64,000 nucleotides of DNA from NCBI GenBank assembly GCA_963812255.1, contig CAWEUM010000005.1, forward strand, positions 2,339,730 through 2,403,729. Reading direction: 5' to 3'. Each line of letters opens with the position of its first letter. The first letter of the stretch is position 1. Source of the DNA: DATJGR01 sp963812255. GTDB lineage: Bacteria; Pseudomonadota; Gammaproteobacteria; Pseudomonadales; Azotimanducaceae. The translations under genes were made by a program, and so were the position numbers. The notes beneath the pieces were generated by a model. The model worked only from the letters and a program-made list of their open reading frames with translations. It made no database searches and was not told where the DNA came from. This document shows, piece after piece, positions 1 to 8,500 of this stretch.

Positions 1-2
1 TC

Positions 3-443
3 AACGCGTATTTCGTGCCGGATCCGCAGCTGTTGAAAGCGCTGCTCGATGCCGCCGCGCGGGGCGTCGACGTTCGCCTCATTCTGCCGAGCCATTCCGA
101 TTCGTCATCCGCGTTCTATGCGGGGCGCAGGCACTTCACGGAACTGCTGAAGGGCGGGGTGAAGATCTACGAACGTCAAGGCGCGCTGCTGCATGCGAAG
201 ACCGCACTGGTCGACGGCGTGTGGTCGTGTGTGGGGTCGAGCAATCTCGACTGGCGCAGCGCGCTCGACAACAACGAAATCAACGCGGTGATTCTCGGGC
301 GGGAATTCGGTAAACAGATGCAGGCGGCGTATGCGACGGATCTCGCTGCGTCGAGCCAGATCGATCTGACAAGCTGGAACCACCGTTCGATCGCGATGCG
401 TACGAAGGAGTGGTTGTCCGGGCTTTGGTTCCATCTGCTCTGA
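3..443 (+). CDS. Cardiolipin synthase / phospholipase D family protein, C-terminal part
   Basis: The reading frame is open from the window edge, so only the last 146 residues are seen. It carries the second PLD motif, HAKTALVD (HxKxxxxD), followed by GSSNLDWRS, the usual Gly-Ser/Asn signature of cardiolipin synthases and other bacterial PLD enzymes. These enzymes condense two phosphatidylglycerols (or PG and PE) at the inner membrane. The N-terminal half, including the first HKD motif and any membrane segments, lies outside the window, so ClsA, ClsB and ClsC types cannot be told apart. A GTG at 15 is internal to the gene. Confidence 0.85.
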   Translation, partial: NAYFVPDPQLLKALLDAAARGVDVRLILPSHSDSSSAFYAGRRHFTELLKGGVKIYERQGALLHAKTALVDGVWSCVGSSNLDWRSALDNNEINAVILGREFGKQMQAAYATDLAASSQIDLTSWNHRSIAMRTKEWLSGLWFHLL

Positions 444-591
444 GCGGCACGACCGTTCAGAGCACGGCGCAGTCCGTGCTTCCGCGGAGGCTCGGCGCTA
501 CCCGGCGCTGGGCTCATCCGTTGCCGCCGCGCCACGAAAACACCTCGTCGTACCTGTGCCGCCGCGGCCGGGGGAGAATGAGTGCTACAGG
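444..591. other. Intergenic stretch between convergent genes
   Basis: 148 bases between the converging PLD-type gene and the glycine-zipper lipoprotein gene. I see no convincing coding frame and no T-run terminator. Confidence 0.3.
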
Positions 592-822
592 CTAGTTCTT
601 TTTGTCCTTGTCGCCGACTTCGTGTCCGATGACGCCGCCCACAACTGCGCCGCCGACGGTGCCGACGGCACTGCCGCCGCTGAGTACGGCACCGCCCACG
701 GCACCCGCACCGGCGCCGAGAGCGGTGGCCTTGTCACGATGCGACATGCTGTCGCAGGCTGTCGTTGCCATCAGCGCGGTGAGAGCGAGTGCGCCGAACG
801 TGATTCTTTTGATGGTGGTCAT
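592..822 (-). CDS. Glycine-zipper outer-membrane lipoprotein
   Basis: A short lipoprotein of 76 residues. The N-terminus is a signal peptide ending in a lipobox (TTACDS), so Cys should be lipidated. The mature part is rich in G-x-x-x-G repeats (ALGAGAGAVGGAVLSGG...GGVIGHEVG), a glycine-zipper region of the OsmB/YMGG type found in stress-induced outer-membrane lipoproteins. The tail is charged (DKDKKN). I chose the second ATG (822) because it gives a standard signal peptide; an ATG at 831 would add three residues. It sits just downstream of the ferritin-like gene on the same strand and may share its stress regulation. Confidence 0.75.
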   Translation of the reverse strand: MTTIKRITFGALALTALMATTACDSMSHRDKATALGAGAGAVGGAVLSGGSAVGTVGGAVVGGVIGHEVGDKDKKN

Positions 823-858
823 GATGTGCATCTCTGTGGTTTAAAATTCCATACCGGT

Positions 859-1401
859 CTAAGCAGCCGGCATCTCCTGGAGCAGATCGGCCAGGTCATC
901 GGCATGCTCTTCTTCAACCGCAAGGATCGCCTCGAGCATGCGGCGTGTCGTCGGATCCTGGTCGTCTAACGTTCGAATCGAGTCGCGATAGCTGTCGATT
1001 GCGATTCGTTCAGCGACGAGGTTTTCTTTGATCATGTCGGCGAGGGTCGAACCTTCGACATATTCGGCGTGGCTGCGGCCCTGCAGGCTGGATGGGGAAA
1101 AATCCGGATCGCCGCCGAGTTGGACGATGCGTTCGGCGATCTGGTCCGCATGCCCCTGCTCCTCGTTGGAGTGCGCGAGAAATTCGGCGGCGACCGCTTG
1201 TGAGTGAATGCCGCGTGCCATGAAATGATGCCGGCGGTAACGCAACACGCAAACGAGCTCCGTCGCGAGCGCGTCGTTGAGCATCTTCAAAACACCCGTA
1301 CGATTCGCGTTGTAGCCTTCGGTGACAGCGCCTTCTTCGATGCGTTGGCGCGCGCGTTTGCGCAGGGTCTTGACGTCGGTCGGTTTAAAAGGCTTGTTCA
1401 T
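859..1401 (-). CDS. Ferritin-like (bacterioferritin-type) diiron protein
   Basis: 180 residues forming a ferritin-like four-helix bundle. Candidate diiron ligands keep bacterioferritin-like spacing: E48, E81 and H84 (NEEQGHADQ), E131 (NLVAERIA) and E163/H166 (EEEHADD). Such proteins oxidise and store iron or detoxify peroxide in the cytoplasm. About 30 residues precede helix 1, longer than classical Bfr. Its ATG overlaps the stop of the upstream superoxide dismutase gene by 4 bases (ATGA), so the two are translationally coupled. That suggests joint oxidative-stress and iron handling. Confidence 0.85.
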   Translation of the reverse strand: MNKPFKPTDVKTLRKRARQRIEEGAVTEGYNANRTGVLKMLNDALATELVCVLRYRRHHFMARGIHSQAVAAEFLAHSNEEQGHADQIAERIVQLGGDPDFSPSSLQGRSHAEYVEGSTLADMIKENLVAERIAIDSYRDSIRTLDDQDPTTRRMLEAILAVEEEHADDLADLLQEMPAA

Positions 1402-2126
1402 GACGATCGCCCGGGCAGATATCCGTCTGCGGTTTCGAAGTCATTGGGATCGTTGGGGTGTTCGTAGCGGCGCACGACGTCCTTCCAGTTGACGACCGAC
1501 CACCACGTCTTCAGGTAGTCGGCGCGTTTGTTTTCGTATCTCAGGTAATACGCGTGTTCCCAGACGTCGTTGACTAGCAATGGAAACTGGCCTTTCTGGA
1601 TCGGGTTGTCATGACCGGTGGTCGTGACGATTTCGAGGCGCGCCGCGTTCGCATTCTTTTCGTTGGCGACCACCAGCCATACCCAGCCCGAACCGAACAG
1701 CGCGGCACCTGCTTCGTCGAAGCGTTTTTTGAACTGCTCGAGGCTGCCGAACATCGTGTTGATCGCGCCAGCCAGCGAGCCTGTAGGTCCGGCGCCACCT
1801 GTTGGCGACATCGCGCGCCACAGCAGACTGTGATTGATGTGGCCCCCCGCGTTGTGCCGAACCGCGGTGCGAATGTCCTCGGGAACTGAATCGCCATTCA
1901 GCAGCAACCAGCGCGCGGAGCGATTGCGCAGTTCGGCGTGCGGTGCCAGTAGTTCGTTGAGCTTGTCGACGTAACCCGCGTGATGCTTGTCGTGGTGCAG
2001 CATCATCGTATGGGCGTCGATGCATGCTTCGAGCGCCGAATGGGGGTATGGGAGCGGCGGAAGAACGTGTTTTGCAGGTGCCTGGGTTGGAGCTTCCCGC
2101 GTCTCAATGGATGCTTGGCGATTCAT
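1398..2126 (-). CDS. Fe/Mn superoxide dismutase
   Basis: 242 residues. The N-terminal helical domain has MLHHDKHHAGYV with the first metal His near residue 44, then NHSLLW with the second. The C-terminal domain has NDVWEHAYYLRY, giving the Asp and His ligands. It removes superoxide in the cytoplasm. GGAGPTGSL and FGSGWVWLV are the segments that usually separate Mn from Fe enzymes, but I do not assign the metal. An N-terminal extension of about 20 residues precedes the usual LPPLPYP start. First gene of a two-gene unit with the ferritin-like gene (4-base overlap). Confidence 0.93.
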   Translation of the reverse strand: MNRQASIETREAPTQAPAKHVLPPLPYPHSALEACIDAHTMMLHHDKHHAGYVDKLNELLAPHAELRNRSARWLLLNGDSVPEDIRTAVRHNAGGHINHSLLWRAMSPTGGAGPTGSLAGAINTMFGSLEQFKKRFDEAGAALFGSGWVWLVVANEKNANAARLEIVTTTGHDNPIQKGQFPLLVNDVWEHAYYLRYENKRADYLKTWWSVVNWKDVVRRYEHPNDPNDFETADGYLPGRSS

Positions 2127-2179
2127 CGGATTACTCGTGATTTGGTGTAGGAGAGAGTGTCCGAATGCACGCCGCGAGA

Positions 2180-2206
2180 GTCTGTCTGTCAGCGCACCGA
2201 GATGGC
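2180..2206. promoter_or_regulatory. Candidate shared operator motif in a divergent promoter region
   Basis: The intergenic region between superoxide dismutase (-) and the LuxR-type regulator (+) holds GTCTGTCTGTCAGCGCAC (2180-2197) running into CACCGAGATGGC. A close relative (GTCAGCGTACCGAGGTGGC) lies at 26550-26568 before an lmo0937 peptide gene, and GTCTGTCTGCCACCGCAC lies at 16651-16668 between a histidine kinase and the other lmo0937 gene. Recurrence before stress genes is seen directly; its role is inferred. Confidence 0.4.
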
Positions 2207-2258
2207 GTAGGGTTGTTCCTACACTAGGCGCCTCAGGTCTATGTGAGTGGTCTCAATC

Positions 2259-2891
2259 ATGATCCGAATCGCCATCGTCGACGATCACGCAATCGTTCGT
2301 GCGGGCTTACGCCAGTACTTCTCCGAACAAGAGGACTTTCGCGTCGTCGGTGAGGCGGCGGACGGCCGCGAAGCCGTCGACCTAGTCCGCAAAGGCGAAC
2401 TCGATGTGCTGGTGCTGGACCTGTCGATGCCGGACCACGGCGGTGTGGATGCGCTGGCCGCGGTCAAGGCGCGTGCGCCCAAGTTGCCTGTCCTGATCCT
2501 GTCCGGCTATGCCGAAGAATTCTACGCAACGACGCTGCTCAAACACGGTGCGAGCGGCTATCTCAACAAAGAGTGCGATCCTGACGAGATCGTCAAGGCG
2601 ATCCGTACGTTGAATCGAGGCCGTAAATACATTACGGCGCGCCTGGCGGAAATGCTGGCGGATGGACTCGACGGCGCAGGTATGGCCCCGATACACGAGC
2701 AGCTGTCTGAGAGGGAGTTTCAAGTGTTTCTGCGGCTTGCAAACGGCGAGACGATCGGCCGAATGGCATCGAGTATGTCGTTGAGCGTAAAGACGGTCAG
2801 CACGTATCGGTCACGCGTGATGGAGAAGATGAATCTCACGTCGAACAGCGATTTGACGTACTACGCGTTGAAGAACGGTCTCATCCGATAG
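2259..2891 (+). CDS. NarL/FixJ-type response regulator
   Basis: A two-domain regulator of 210 residues. The receiver has the acidic pair D8/D9, phospho-acceptor D54 (VLDLSMPDHGG) and a switch Lys in GYLNKE. The LuxR-type helix-turn-helix (LSEREFQVFLRLANGETIGRMA...SVKTVSTYRSRVMEKM) binds DNA. It resembles UvrY/GacA-class regulators. ATG 2259 is preferred because IRIAIVDDH begins at once; an in-frame GTG at 2247 would add four residues. The cognate kinase is not adjacent; the soluble kinase at 15833-16606 is a candidate. It lies divergent to superoxide dismutase, sharing its upstream region. Confidence 0.88.
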   Translation: MIRIAIVDDHAIVRAGLRQYFSEQEDFRVVGEAADGREAVDLVRKGELDVLVLDLSMPDHGGVDALAAVKARAPKLPVLILSGYAEEFYATTLLKHGASGYLNKECDPDEIVKAIRTLNRGRKYITARLAEMLADGLDGAGMAPIHEQLSEREFQVFLRLANGETIGRMASSMSLSVKTVSTYRSRVMEKMNLTSNSDLTYYALKNGLIR

Positions 2892-2894
2892 CCT

Positions 2895-3308
2895 TCACAA
2901 TCGTGCGTCGAGCGGTATGTCCACGCTTTCTCTCTCCGCCAATTGCGCGCAATAGCGAACGAGTGCCTCGATATCGTGCGATTTATCGAACACTTCGTCG
3001 GCGCCGAGGGCAAGACACGTTCGACGCATTTCCTTCGTGGCGAAGTTACTCATTACAACCAGCTTAACGGATCTGTTGGCGCCGCGAATTGCGTTGAGAA
3101 CGCCGAGTCCGGTTCCACGCTTCAGCAGAATGTCGATGATCGCGAGGTCGCAGCCATTGTTCGGATCCTTCAGCCATGCGACAGCCACGGACTCTTCTTC
3201 GGAAACGCCCACGACCTCGAGTGGCAGCATCTCTTCGAGCGTCGCAATGAGGTTCTCACGAATGATTGGACTGTCTTCGACGAGATAGGCGCGAATTGGT
3301 GTGCTCAA
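2895..3308 (-). CDS. Stand-alone receiver-domain protein
   Basis: 137 residues, only a CheY-like receiver: acidic pair E11/D12, phospho-acceptor D59 (AIIDILLKRGTG), conserved Ser in VVMSNF and Lys in VFDKSHD. There is no output domain, so it probably works by protein contact or as a phosphate sink. It converges with the LuxR-type regulator, with 3 bases between stops, which hints at a shared phosphorelay. The final 15 residues are an unconserved tail. Confidence 0.85.
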   Translation of the reverse strand: MSTPIRAYLVEDSPIIRENLIATLEEMLPLEVVGVSEEESVAVAWLKDPNNGCDLAIIDILLKRGTGLGVLNAIRGANRSVKLVVMSNFATKEMRRTCLALGADEVFDKSHDIEALVRYCAQLAERESVDIPLDARL

Positions 3309-3673
3309 TGATATCTGGCCCGATGACTGCGGTCGGGCTCGTCACGCATGAACCCGGTCACACCATCACGTATATGTCGGGCAACTGCCATCGGAAGGCG
3401 TGGCGGCCGGATGTGGGATGCGTCCTACAATTTGCCATCCATGGGGATGCCGGGACGGTGCAAATGGTGGCCGGCGCTCCCGGGTTCTGACGCTCTATGG
3501 GCTGAAGACCCGCCAGGCGCGCGCTTTCTCTTGCCATCGGGTTCTTCGTAGGAGTGCTACTACGCGCCATCGCGGGCTCGTCCGATAGGACCAATCGGAC
3601 GCCGCATCGATACTCGTGACGACGGTCTCGGCCGGCCGCTGACAAGCCGGTTTTCACAGTGCGAGGTGACGCA
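3309..3673. other. Intergenic region, 365 bases
   Basis: Frames here give only low-complexity or Arg-rich translations. A short dyad (CGTAG...CTACTACG near 3548-3565) is visible. I see no gene; a small RNA or promoters for the divergent neighbours cannot be excluded. Confidence 0.3.
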
Positions 3674-3931
3674 ATGACCAACAACGATTTCCAACTGACC
3701 GAAGCGACGCGGGCCATCCGCGAAGACGTCGGCGGCATCGTTGACGACAGCGCAGAGATGGATCTGATCCGGGAGGCGATTGACGAAAAGGGTCTCGATC
3801 CGATCTGGGTGCGTTTGATTTCCCAATTCGGCGTGTCGATGTACGCGCGCGGACGCGACGCATCTACGCCCCCCATTTCGCGTGTTGGGACGCGTTTCAA
3901 CAACAGACACCCCTCGTTCGGAGCGAGATGA
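3674..3931 (+). CDS. Small hypothetical protein
   Basis: 85 residues, acidic at the N-terminus (TNNDFQLTEATRAIREDVGG) with a basic tail (FNNRHPSFGAR). ATG 3674 is chosen because GAGG (3663-3666) lies 7 bases before it; a GTG at 3659 would extend by five residues. No domain recognised and no membrane segment. Its stop overlaps the open frame of the next small ORF, suggesting co-transcription. Confidence 0.5.
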   Translation: MTNNDFQLTEATRAIREDVGGIVDDSAEMDLIREAIDEKGLDPIWVRLISQFGVSMYARGRDASTPPISRVGTRFNNRHPSFGAR

Positions 3932-3978
3932 ATGCGACCTCCCGGACAAGACCCTGCGTTGCCGCGAGGACGTTTCCC

Positions 3979-4161
3979 ATGTTGAAAAAGCTGATTTTGA
4001 TGGCGATTGCCTCTGGCGCTACCGTGGCTGCGGCGCGGTGGATCGTGCGGCGCGTCGAAGTTCAGGATCGCGGGACCGAACCCAGGCCTGACGTGCAGCG
4101 TTGGGAGGATGAAGGGGGCATGGTGGTGCCGGTCGGTGCCGAACCACCGGCGGCGCACTGA
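3979..4161 (+). CDS. Small single-span membrane protein
   Basis: 60 residues: LKKLILMAIASGATVAAARWIVRR is a positively flanked membrane helix or signal anchor, followed by an acidic tail with a terminal PVGAEPPAAH. The frame is open from 3928, but ATG 3979 has GAGGA at 3966-3970 with good spacing and starts directly at the helix. The last 100 bases overlap the convergent PQQ-type dehydrogenase frame, so one of the two probably ends earlier or the overlap is real. No family recognised. Confidence 0.5.
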   Translation: MLKKLILMAIASGATVAAARWIVRRVEVQDRGTEPRPDVQRWEDEGGMVVPVGAEPPAAH

Positions 4162-5522
4162 CTCGTCAGCTTTTGCCGCTGGCCCTGGGCGGCGGCGGGC
4201 ACTGAAGCGGTCACCCGCCAGATGACGTTGCCGACGTCGTCGGCCACCAGCAATCCGCCGCGTTTGTCGATCGCGACGCCGACCGGCCTTCCGTATGCGT
4301 CGCCGCTGTCGCTGAGGAATCCAGTCAAGACGTCGACCATGGGGCCGTTTGGCTGACCGTGCAGAAACGGAACGAAGATCACTTTGTAGCCGCTGAAGGG
4401 TCTTCGATTCCACGAGCCGTGCTGGCCGACGAACATGCCGTTGCCGAATGTGTCGGACAGCGCGTTTGCGGCCGACCATGTCAGTCCCAGCGAAGCAGTA
4501 TGCGGACCGAGGGCGTAGTCGGGGGCGATCGCGCTCGCGACGAGGTCGGGCCGTTGGGGTTGTACACGTTCGTCGACGTGTCCCCCGTAGTACGAGTAGG
4601 GCCATCCATAAAAGGCACCGTCTTTCACGGACGTCAGGTAATCGGGCACGAGGTCGCTGCCGATTTCGTCGCGTTCGTTGACCACGGCCCATAGGACTCC
4701 CGTTTCCGGTTCCCAGGCCATGCCGTTCGGATTGCGCAGACCCGAGGCGTATGTTCGATGGGCGCCGGTCTTCGCGTCGACCTCCCAGATCGCAGCGCGG
4801 CCCTCTTCGGCGGCTGCGCCGTTTTCGCCGACATTGCTGTTGGAGCCGACACTGACGTACAGCTTCGTGCCGTTCGTGTTTGCGATGACGTTCTTTGTCC
4901 AGTGGTGATTGATCCGGCCGGCGGGCAGCTCGGTCACTCGTGTTGGAGGGCCGTTCAGTTGCTCGTCACCCGAGTGATAGTGGTAACGGTCGAGCGAATC
5001 GGAATTCGCGATGTAGAGATCTTCACCGATCAATGTCATTCCGAACGGAGACGACAGCCCGTCGATGAACACGGTGCGTGTCTCCGCGGTTCCGTCTCCG
5101 TTCGCGTCGCGCAGCAGCGTGATCCTGTTGGGGCTTGGCGTTGCCGCACCCGCACGTTTCATGGCAATACGTTGGAACCAGCCGCGTATGCCTTTGCTGT
5201 CGTCGGGCTTCGGTGGCGCGTTGGTCTCGGCCACGAGGACGTCGCCGTCTGGCAATACGTAGATCCAGCGCGGATGATCGAGGTGACGGGCGAACGCACC
5301 GACACGGGTGCCAGCAGTCGCGATAGGAGTTCGGCCTGCGGACCAACCCTTGGCGGGCGCGACCTTGACCGTTGGAAACAATGTCTTGTCGGGGGGCGGC
5401 AACGTGGGGTCTGGACCGGTACCGGCCGCGACAGGCAGGCGCGCGATCTGACCGCAGCCGGTCAAAACCAGGATCGCCGAGATCGAAAGCACCTCGAACG
5501 CGACGCGGGCGAAGCCGTTCAC
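4062..5522 (-). CDS. PQQ-dependent sugar (sorbosone) dehydrogenase-like lipoprotein
   Basis: 486 residues. The N-terminus is a signal peptide with lipobox LTGCGQ. The body is a six-bladed propeller of the GdhB/L-sorbosone dehydrogenase class: HPRWIYVLPDGDVLVAET, GLSSPFGM, GRINHHWTKN, YASGLRNPNGMAW, GQHGSWNRRP and GLLVADDVGNVIWRV are typical blades. These enzymes oxidise sugars in the periplasm with PQQ. No pqq biosynthesis gene is in the window. After the last blade (WRVTASVP) a Ser/Gln/Gly-rich tail of about 40 residues runs into the overlapping + strand ORF; a lost stop codon could explain it. Confidence 0.85.
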   Translation of the reverse strand: MNGFARVAFEVLSISAILVLTGCGQIARLPVAAGTGPDPTLPPPDKTLFPTVKVAPAKGWSAGRTPIATAGTRVGAFARHLDHPRWIYVLPDGDVLVAETNAPPKPDDSKGIRGWFQRIAMKRAGAATPSPNRITLLRDANGDGTAETRTVFIDGLSSPFGMTLIGEDLYIANSDSLDRYHYHSGDEQLNGPPTRVTELPAGRINHHWTKNVIANTNGTKLYVSVGSNSNVGENGAAAEEGRAAIWEVDAKTGAHRTYASGLRNPNGMAWEPETGVLWAVVNERDEIGSDLVPDYLTSVKDGAFYGWPYSYYGGHVDERVQPQRPDLVASAIAPDYALGPHTASLGLTWSAANALSDTFGNGMFVGQHGSWNRRPFSGYKVIFVPFLHGQPNGPMVDVLTGFLSDSGDAYGRPVGVAIDKRGGLLVADDVGNVIWRVTASVPAAAQGQRQKLTSQCAAGGSAPTGTTMPPSSSQRCTSGLGSVPRS

Positions 5523-5585
5523 AATGCACTCATTGGGCGGTCCCCGTTCTTCACTGTCGCACCCACTTCAATACCACAGGGCGGA

Positions 5586-8500
5586 TTAGCTAGCGACAGT
5601 CGCGGAGTGCGCGACGTGCGTGCGTTCTTCGTCGCGCGTGACGATCACCAGACGGCAATTCGCACCGCCGGTATCGGCAAGGGCGAGCCAGTCGCCTTGC
5701 TGCAGTGGGACCGCACCGCGCTCGAGTGCCTGAGCGATCTTCGCGTCGGCACTTGCGGCGCAGATAACGAATTCGTACGTCTGTCCGGCCCGCTGCAGCG
5801 TGAGGCGGATCTCTGGCCAATGCGACGGCAGGTGTGGCGTGATGCAGACGCTGCCGCCGCGCACGCGCAGCCCGCAAATGGATTGGATTGCTGCACGATG
5901 CATCCACCCGGCCGCTCCGGTGTACCAGCTCCAACCGCCGCGTCCGATGTATGGTGCTTGCGTGTAGACGTCGCCGGCCATCGCGTAAGGTTCGAGCGCA
6001 TAGGCCGGACACTGCTCGGCATTCGCTGATCGATGTGCCGGGCTGAGATAGGTGAAGCTGCGATACGCAGCGTCTGCGTCGCCAAGCGAAGCCTGTGCCA
6101 TCAGAGCCCACACACCGGCATGCGAATATTGGCTGCCGTTTTCGCGCACGCCGGGCGGATAGGCCTGGATGTAGCCCGCGTCCGGTCTCGCCGTTGCGAG
6201 CGGCGGATCGAGTATACGAATCAGACCGTGGGCGTCGTCGATCAGCAGACGTGAAACGGCGGCCATCGAGGAGCGCTGCTGCGACAACGTTGCGGCACCC
6301 GACAGCACCGACCAGGTCTGCGCGACGAGGTCGATGCGGCATTCGGTACTGGCGTGGGATCCCAGCGGCGAACCATCGTCGAAGAACGCGCGCACGAACC
6401 ACTCTCCGTCCCACGCTGCATATTTGAGCGCCGTGTGCCATCCGTGCGCGGCGGTTTCCCATCGGTTCACTCGCGTCAGGTCGTCGCGACGGCGCGCAAT
6501 CGGCGCAAAGTCACTCACTAGTCGGTACAGGAACCAAGCGAGCCAGACGGATTCACCCCGGCCCTCGATACCGACACGATTCATGCCGTCGTTCCAGTCA
6601 CCGCCACCCATCAGCGGCAATCCGTGCGCGCCGACTGCGAGGCTGTGATCGATCGCGCGCGCGCAATGCTCGTACAGCGTTGCGCTTTCCTGACTGACGT
6701 TGGGAATGAAATAGGCATCTTCCGCTCCGACCGGAATCGACTCGCCCTCGAGGAACGGCACCGGCTCGTCGAGCACACGATCGTCGCCGCTGACGTCGAC
6801 GTAGTGCGCGGTCGCATGCGCGAGCCATAGCAGATCGTCCGAAAACCGCGTTCGCACACCGGCGCCCGTCGGCGGGTGCCACCAGTGCTGTACATCCCCT
6901 TCGACGAATTGTCGGGAGGCCGCGAGCAGCAGCTGCGCGCGAAGCAGGTCCGGAGCGGGAACCGCCATCGCCATCGCGTCCTGCAGCTGATCGCGAAATC
7001 CGAATGCGCCGCCGGCCTGATAGAAGCCCGCTCGTGCCCACAGGCGACACGACAGTGTTTGATACAGCAGCCAGCGATTGACGAGCGCGTCGAACAACGG
7101 ATCGGGTGTGGCCACGGTTACCGTGTTCAGCAGCTCGTTCCAGCGCGCGTGCGCGGCCACTTCCCGCAACGTCGCGGAATTCGCGGTGGCACTATGCGCC
7201 AACGCTCGGGCGTCCGTGAGATTTGCGGCGTGTCCGACAATGATCACGCATTCGCGCGCTTCGCCCGGGGCGAGCATCAAGGTGCCGGCGATTGCGGCGC
7301 AGGGGTCCAATCCGACGCCGGCGAGTTTGCCGAGGCGGTCGGGAATCACCCGTGTACCTGCGGAGTCGAACAGTTCGCGACGGTCGCACGTCCATTCATC
7401 GAGCGACGCGTCGGCCGAGGCGTCGTTGCGCATCGTGACGAACGCGGTGCTGCCACCAAAGCCGCCGTCGCAGTTGATCTGTGTCGCGAACAGCACGTCG
7501 AGCCGGTGCGCCTCATCGAACGCGAGTGACTCGAAATTCGTCTGTACGGACAGACGATCCGAACGTTGTGCCCCCATCACCCATTCGAAAAGACCCACGA
7601 CCCGAATGCGCAGCGTCTGTGTGCCCGTGTTACGCAGGGCGATCCGAACGTGTTTGGCCGAGTGGTTGCAATCGACGCACCACGTGGCGTTGACGTCCAG
7701 CGTACCGCGACGATGGCTGATGGACGTCGATCCCTGGGTGTGGGTAACGCAATAGACGACATCCGCCGCGCCGGCGCCGCTGCCCACGCTCCAAACCTCG
7801 CGTGTTCGAAGATCCTGCAGGAATATGGCTTCGCCGCTCGCATCCGTGATCGGGTCGTTCGACCAGGAGGTCAGCTGATGCAGGCGGCTGTTACCGGCCC
7901 ACGTGAAGCCGGCGCCCGATTCGGAAACCTGCGCGCCGAACTGCGGATTCGCGATCACGTTGATCCACGGTCGCAGAGGCCGGCTCGTCGGTGTGACGTC
8001 GAAACGGAAGCCGTCTGCCGCGTGGAACTCGCCGCACGGCGGTAGATCGGTGGCGGCGCGTGGCACCGCCGACACTAACGCGGCGCTGCGCTCACGTCGG
8101 GTGTCGAGCGCGCCGTTGTGCCATTCGACGAGCTCCTGTACGTGGTGCGACAGCGGGCGCCCGTCGGCTTCCAATCGCAAGCGCGCAAACGTCATCAGGG
8201 TCGCACGCTCGACGGTGGACAATTCGTCGGCGTGCAGCACGTTCAGCCTGCACGCGCGCGCAGGCTCGGTCTCGATCACCTCGCGCGCGTATCGCTCTCG
8301 CAGCGCAACCAGGTCCAGCTGCAGCGGCATCTGATATGAACGCGCTTCCGAGTTGACCACGACCAGGTCGCACGTCAATGCACCCCACGACCATAGCCGC
8401 ATCGCCTGCACCAGCGATCGGACCAGGCGCATGCCGTGCAGGTCGTTGACGCCGACGACAATCAACGGACGATCGCCCGAAATGCCAAAGCGCCATAACT

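Noticed and set aside
972..990. GTTCGAATC-like string as a tRNA T-loop
   Set aside because: It lies inside the conserved ferritin-like gene and has no tRNA structure around it.
3358..4692. Long Arg-rich minus-strand open frame (444 codons)
   Set aside because: Low-complexity Arg/Ser-rich translation opposite and across several genes; a typical high-GC shadow frame.
4758..6029. 423-codon plus-strand open frame
   Set aside because: Overlaps the PQQ-type enzyme and glucan synthase genes in antisense and has no domain-like composition.
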